This document shows, piece after piece, positions 52,805 through 64,000 of a stretch of DNA of 64,000 bases. Made by a program: the position numbers and the translations under genes. Each line of letters starts with the position of its first letter. The stretch's first letter is position 1. Origin of the DNA: Heliocidaris tuberculata (lineage: Eukaryota; Echinodermata; Echinoidea; Camarodonta; Echinometridae); NCBI GenBank assembly GCA_025618425.1, contig CM046836.1:15712135-15776134 (forward strand), read 5' to 3'. Below the pieces are notes generated by a model, which saw only the letters and a program-made list of their open reading frames with translations, was not told where the DNA came from and did not search any database.

Positions 52805-53413
52805 ACTTAATTGCAACGCTAACTCTAAATCCTTGATAAAACAAATCCCAGAGGAATAGTCGCTGGATACGCTATGTCAAAGCACCGTAAGTACACCATT
52901 TTAGTACATGTATAGCATGTTATGGTACATAATACATTTATCAAAACTTTGCTAGACAAGAACCCTCAGGCCTATAAAACGATCTAGCAGTCCTGATTGT
53001 TTATTTAGCACATCATATCTGAACAAGGCTTTATACATGTAGTTCCATAGGAATGGAGAGGCTGGATCCCATCCACATGAATGTCTGCTTTGGTAGCATT
53101 TGATAAAAATGGAAACATTTATCACACAAAGAGTACATTTTTCATAGTTTCACTGATACATGTGAGCACACGTTTGATCAGCTTGATAAATCTTTTTATA
53201 GAATTTGGGAGGCCGTTAATCTTGGTAAGTCTCGATAACGTCAGATTTGAGTCTCCCTAACTTTTATTACAATTTCTAGAACATGATACCTATGGAATAA
53301 TACTTATCAGCCTCTACACATTAAAATGGGATAAGCAACTAGACCACAATTTGACAGACACACTTATTTCAGAATAGTTACAGCCCATAAATGAAGAATG
53401 AACTATAAAGACA

Positions 53414-53939
53414 CTTAAAGGGAAGGTTGAGTTCTGGGAAGGTGAAAAATGATTTGTGAGCTTTCTCATTCCTTATCAGTTTAGAAGAAAATCATAGTAG
53501 AAATGTCTCCTGAAAAGGATTTCACTTCAAATAGCCTTATATTCGAAATATAACGAAAAACAGCTGAAGTGCTCGGGCTGAACATTCGTGCCACATTTGT
53601 GTGTCCCATATACCCATTTCTGTGTGCGGTGCATGTGCTTTTGAACAAGTTTGGGTTGATTTATCATTTTGATGATTCCAAAACCTCACACTAACACCAA
53701 TCCTTATTTAGACATGATCAACCTTTTCCAACTGGTTTCAGACAGTTTCTTTCACAATGTAATCACATGACCTGGGCCCCGTTGCACAAAACTTGCGTTT
53801 GAACGCAACTCAGGAAAATCAAACGCAACTTTATTTTCAGCCAATCAGAAGTGCGCATTAAGGACTTGCGTTTGATTTTTAAGAGTTGCGATTAAACGCA
53901 AGTTTTGTGCAACGGGCCCCAGAACAACTTTATCTTTAA
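53414..53939. mobile_element. MITE family B, copy 3, interrupted
   Basis: TTAAAGGGAAGGTTGAGTTC at the left; CAACTTTATCTTTAA at the right. It is about 135 bases longer than the other copies because a family D element sits near its right end. Confidence 0.8.
53772..53932. mobile_element. MITE family D, copy 2, nested
   Basis: CTGGGCCCCGTTGCACAAAA and CTTGCGTTT at the left, exact inverse at the right (AAACGCAAGTTTTGTGCAAC then GGGCCCCAG). Inserted in a family B element at the point where other copies read CATGACCA or CATGATCAG. Confidence 0.88.
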
Positions 53940-54117
53940 CATTTGGAATGAGTGACATTCACTTGTTATAAATTTGTGAATGCCTTCATTACAACAGGGT
54001 TCATTTCCCTTCAAAATACATAATTATGCATTAATATAATGTATAAGAACACAAATGTAAAAAGGGTCAGCGATTCCAATCACTGCTGATTTTAGTAAAC
54101 CAGATAAATGCATAAGT

Positions 54118-54707
54118 TAAAGGGAAATCCAACCTTAATAGCAAGTTGCTTTGGAAGAAAGAGGAAAAATCAGAGAAGCAGATTGGTGAAAGTTTGAACG
54201 AAATCGGACAAGCAATAAGAAAGTTATGAATTTTTGAAAGTTGTAATCACTATGCTTATGGGAATTTCAAATTGGCCGAATAGGTAATGTCACTGTGATG
54301 TAGCTGTGGACAACTCCCCCATTCGCTCTAACACACAAAATGACTAAAATGTCACTTTTTTTCAAAATGCATTACTCAGTAGGTTCTTTTCGTTCATGAA
54401 GACCTATAACAATATGCTATCTCCAATATATTTTGAGTACAGCCCCGAGGGTAAAAGCGCCTCGAAGAAAACCGCAAATTAATGATATTTTTGTGTACGA
54501 CAAATGGGAGAGTTGTCCACAAAAATGTCACAATTGGCTGACCAAATTGCCAATTTGAGATTCGCATAGATGTAGTGATCTCATTTTTCAAACATCCATA
54601 ACTTTCTTAGTCCTTGTCAGATTTCTTTCAAACTTTCGCCATCCTGTTTTTCTTGTTTTTCTGCTTTCACACAAATCATCTTATTACCAAGGTTGGATTG
54701 CCCTTTA
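54118..54707. mobile_element. MITE/foldback family A, copy 2
   Basis: AAAGGGAAATCCAACCTTAA at the left and AAGGTTGGATTGCCCTTTAA at the right, a perfect inverse. The body is almost the same as at 3439-4030, over about 590 bp. Confidence 0.88.
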
Positions 54708-55052
54708 ATAGTTTTAATAGCCCCACTAGTGCTTGGATCAGACCAAACATCAAGTGTACAATTAAGTTTTTATGTTTTAGGGTATAGCCATTATTCTGTA
54801 TACTTGGTAATTCATTAACACAAAAGCTGATTTCAAAAAATGAACAAATACCTTGGACTTCCCCCAATCTAATCATGTTCGTCTCCTTAATACAAAAAAC
54901 ATTTAGAAGTCACTCAATTGAAATCCACAATGATTTAACAAGAATTAAGAGAAATAAAGGGGGGGGGGGGACTCAGGCCACCAGAGCCCTGCCATATAAT
55001 CCGAATAGATCATTACAATTGCTTATCTCTTATCATAGATTTGTGATTGATA

Positions 55053-55531
55053 TTTAAAGGGCAATCCAACCTTTGTAAAAAGCTGATGAAGAATTTGACA
55101 AAGAATAAATGAGTTATGAATGTTTGAAAAATGAGATCACTACATTTATGCAAATCTTAAATTGGCAATCTGGTGAATGGATTGTGACCTACTCACATCC
55201 AACTCTCCTGTTTGTTATACACCAAAATATCATTTCATTCCAGTTTTCTCCTGAGCGCCTTTCCTCCCAGGGCGGTACTCAAAATTCATTGTAGATAGCA
55301 TATTTTTATAGGTCCCCCCAAAAAGAAAAAGATCCTACTGAGTTATACCTTTTGAAAAATTGACATTTTAGTTATTTTGTGTGTTGGAGCGAATGGGAAA
55401 GTGGACCGCTGCTACATCACAATGACCGTACAAATACGGCCAATTTGAAATTCCCATATGTATAGTGATTACAACTTTTAAAAAATCATAACTTTCTTTA
55501 TGCTTGTCCGATTTCCTTCAAACTATCACTT
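55053..55531. mobile_element. MITE/foldback family A, copy 3 (right end lost)
   Basis: Left end TTTAAAGGGCAATCCAACCT. Body order matches copies 1 and 2, but in inverse orientation for the middle part, and the right terminal repeat is missing after TCCGATTTCCTTCAAAC. Confidence 0.7.
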
Positions 55532-55970
55532 TATATGACAGGGCCCTCAATAATTTTCAACTGCTTGTTTGCCTGTGACTCTGCTCTAGAAGACACAAAC
55601 TTGACAGCTGCATGAAATTCAAGGTATCTCGCTGTTCATCAACCAATTTCAAACCTCCCTGACAGTTGTGATACTTTCGAATACAATCAATGGGTATATA
55701 AATGCCAATTATGACTATTGTAAATCTAGAAACTTTCATGAGTGGTTGGGATTCAAAAATGTTTCATGCTGCAAAATAATTGAATCCCAACATGAAATTT
55801 TATGCAATTCGCAAACATTTCTTGTCACGGAAACATGTGTCGTTAATGATTCGTGAAAGTTTCACACCGCAGAAAGATTCTAGTTTTACAGTCTATCTTT
55901 GAAAGAAAGGGCACATAAAAGGCACTGCATGGAAATGTCTTCGATGAAATGACCTTCATGCTCAAGTCCG

Positions 55971-61917
<5,947 letters not shown>

Positions 61918-62308
61918 CTGTGCATGACAAGGTCAAAAGCAGCACGATACGTCATTGTGTCTACGAAGTGCACTGTCGTAAAATGGCGACTGAATCATGA
62001 TGCATGGTATGTAAACTGATGGACTTTACAGAAAAACTGAATTCATAAACATCAATGGAAGGGTGTGTTTCCTTAACCCATAGCCTTTGGAAACAGAGTG
62101 TACCCGTATTAACCTACCGAATACTACGCCTAAGATAACTCAGCCTGGAATCTATGGAAAATCATCTTATACCAAAATCAAATTGTATTAAATGGGTTAA
62201 ACCTACAGAAGTGAGAGAATTCAGTAGTCAAGGGGGGAAAAACAGACTAACTTCAGCCTAGGATTGAACATGACTAAGTAGGTTGGGTTAGTCCACTGAT
62301 TCATAAAG

Positions 62309-62763
62309 CATAAAAGGGGAAGTCCATCCTGATGACAAGTTAGGTTTAAAAGAATCAGAAAAATTAAAGACGTGACGCATCTTGTGAGCTCTTCTCCCAT
62401 TTGCCCTGTACCCCCAAAATCATTGATTTCCATTTTCTCTACGGAAAATATTAAATCATACATGCTCCTTAGATATAATCATTGCTCATATGTTTTTACA
62501 CAAGACATCATGAAACAAATCTGTACCTTCATCAAAAACTAAGAAAATTAAAATTTATGAAATTTTCTGTACTGCGTAAATGGGAGAGGAGCTCGAAAGA
62601 TACGTCACAGAATTGCCAATTTGTGTTTGATTGGTTACTACTTCAAAAATTCATAACTTTCTTATTTCTTATCGGATTTTGCTCGAACTTTCACTATTCT
62701 GTTTCTCCCATTTTTCTTCTTTTATTCAAATCAACTTAATACCAGGGTGGACTTTCCCTTTAA
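62309..62763. mobile_element. MITE/foldback family A, diverged copy 5
   Basis: TAAAAGGGGAAGTCCATCCT at the left; AGGGTGGACTTTCCCTTTAA at the right. The 455-bp body has inverted CTGTAC and GTGACG words. Confidence 0.75.
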
Positions 62764-63377
62764 ATGCCAACCTCTTCATTCAGTAAAATCTACTATAATC
62801 TTGTTACTGCACAAACAAACAAAAATACAATGTCATTATGATATTGATCTGTATCATTTCATGAATTATTTGACCTTAAGAATTGCTTTTGTTTGTCAAT
62901 TTTGTTACAGAATAGCATTTTGTACAGAATGGATTGACTGACACTTGGTATTCAACAAACAACAGACTATAAAGTTAAAACCAAGTTAAACTGAACTTCA
63001 ATACTCCATTGCTTTACAGTTCTATAGTTTAGTATGGTTCATATAACGGGCTATATGTAGTTACAGAATCAATCATAGCCATTCAAATTCTTCATGCTCA
63101 TAAAATCACAGGTGTGCATATCTCATCATAAGTAAACTTCAAAAGTGAATTAACTTCCTTGACCTACTTTGTATTAAACTTTGACCAGCCACACTTTATA
63201 AATAAGTCAACTGAAACATGATTTTGGAGAAAATTACTTTGGTATCACCATAAACATACTCATCATATATTGTAAATCATGTTTTTGTGACAACAGTTGA
63301 CAGAAGCAAACAAATTAAAGTAATCTCAAGTTCTACTTATGATGGAAATTGAAATCTCACAAAATACAACAAAACCT

Positions 63378-64000
63378 TACACTGTCACCCTGAAGATTAC
63401 TTGAGTTTAAAAAATGCAGAAAAAATAAAGAAAAATATTGGCGAAGGTTTGATGAAAATCGGTCAAATAATAAAAGAGTTATGAGTATTTAAAGTTTTGG
63501 ATTCGTGACGTCACATGCGAGCAGCTGCCCATTGGTCATGTAATAAATATTCCATATACAGTTAACTCTGCATATTAGTCGACCTTCCATAAGTCGAATA
63601 ATCGCCTTAGTCGAAGCAATTTTTCAGAACAGAATGAGCAAAACATGTGTTTTTTACCTCTTCTAAGTCGAATTTCGCCTAAGTCGAACAGATTTCTGTG
63701 GTCCCTAGAGATTAGGCAGATTTACCTGTATTCGCATTTTTTTTAACGTTCCACGATAAATTAATATTGTTTCTTTTCAGAATCTAGTATTGAATAACAT
63801 TTCTGACAATATATCAAATGCACAGACGAAAATATTCTAAATTTTCTGAGAAAACTGTATTTTATGGAATATTTATCACATTACATAATGGAGGAGCTGC
63901 TCGCATGTGACGTCACAAAATCAAAACTTCAAAAGTCCATAACTCTGTTATTCTTTAACGGATTTTGTCCAAACTTTCGCCAATATTTTTCTTTATTTTT
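63378..64000. mobile_element. MITE/foldback family A, copy 6, interrupted and cut by the window end
   Basis: Arms pair as GTGACGTCACATGCGAGCAG (63505-63524) against its inverse near 63894-63917, and further AAAATATTGGCGAA against TTCGCCAATATTTT. Its right end is beyond 64000. Confidence 0.75.
63559..63728. mobile_element. TA-flanked MITE with AAGTCGAA repeats, nested
   Basis: CAGTTAACTCTGCAT after TA at the left, and GGCAGATTTACCTG before TA at the right (inverse CAGGTAAATCTGCC). AAGTCGAA or TAGTCGAA occurs six times inside. It sits in the loop of the family A element. Confidence 0.7.

Larger units (their letters stand above)
61918..64000. other. KMO intron running off the window
   Basis: No further KMO exon was found up to base 64000. 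The space holds family A elements (62309-62763 and 63378 onward) and a TA-flanked MITE at 63559-63728. Confidence 0.6.

Overview
This is a eukaryotic window, AT-rich, with split genes (GT-AG introns), many kinds of non-autonomous DNA transposons, microsatellites and one full-length LINE. Gene content, the deuterostome-type KMO and ANKRD54 genes, the CR1/L2-like LINE with an esterase ORF1 and a PHD-finger ORF2, and the very frequent TACATGTA-type motif point to an echinoderm, most likely a sea urchin. The species cannot be decided from the sequence alone.

Layout. (1) 1-22.8 kb, minus strand: five exons of ANKRD54, an ankyrin-repeat protein. Exon 1 lies at 22386-22815 and is separated by a 15.4 kb intron from the ankyrin exons at 6889-6936, 5645-5743, 1826-1897 and 1421-1593; the C-terminus runs off the left edge. 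The big intron is packed with repeats: two GC-rich minisatellite elements in opposite orientation, a pyrimidine minisatellite, a 380-bp tandem array and foldback elements. (2) 22.8-33.9 kb: intergenic space between the divergent genes ANKRD54 (-) and SRP68 (+), holding low-complexity DNA and an apparently intact 5.7 kb LINE (27742-33403, minus strand) with two long ORFs and a perfect 16-bp target-site duplication. (3) 33886-44204, plus strand: complete SRP68 (signal recognition particle 68 kDa subunit), 12 exons, 601 codons; all exon phases agree. (4) 44.2-55.97 kb: intergenic space between convergent SRP68 and KMO, dominated by families of short terminal-inverted-repeat elements, some nested. 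(5) 55971-61917, minus strand: the six 3' exons of KMO (kynurenine 3-monooxygenase), through the C-terminal membrane anchor; the FAD-binding 5' exons lie to the right of the window.

The genes are ordinary housekeeping or metabolic genes and do not form a functional cluster. The unusual content is the repeat landscape: a possibly active LINE whose 5' end sits 480 bp from the SRP68 start codon; TTAA-flanked (piggyBac-like) MITEs, one inserted inside a TA-flanked mariner/pogo-like MITE; two unrelated inverted-repeat elements carrying the same minisatellite; a 380-bp tandem repeat whose internal reading frame shows mainly synonymous differences; and local duplications that copied exon edges of SRP68 and KMO. 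I did not find a convincing new multi-gene system. All protein identifications come from reading motifs and splice phases, not from a database search.
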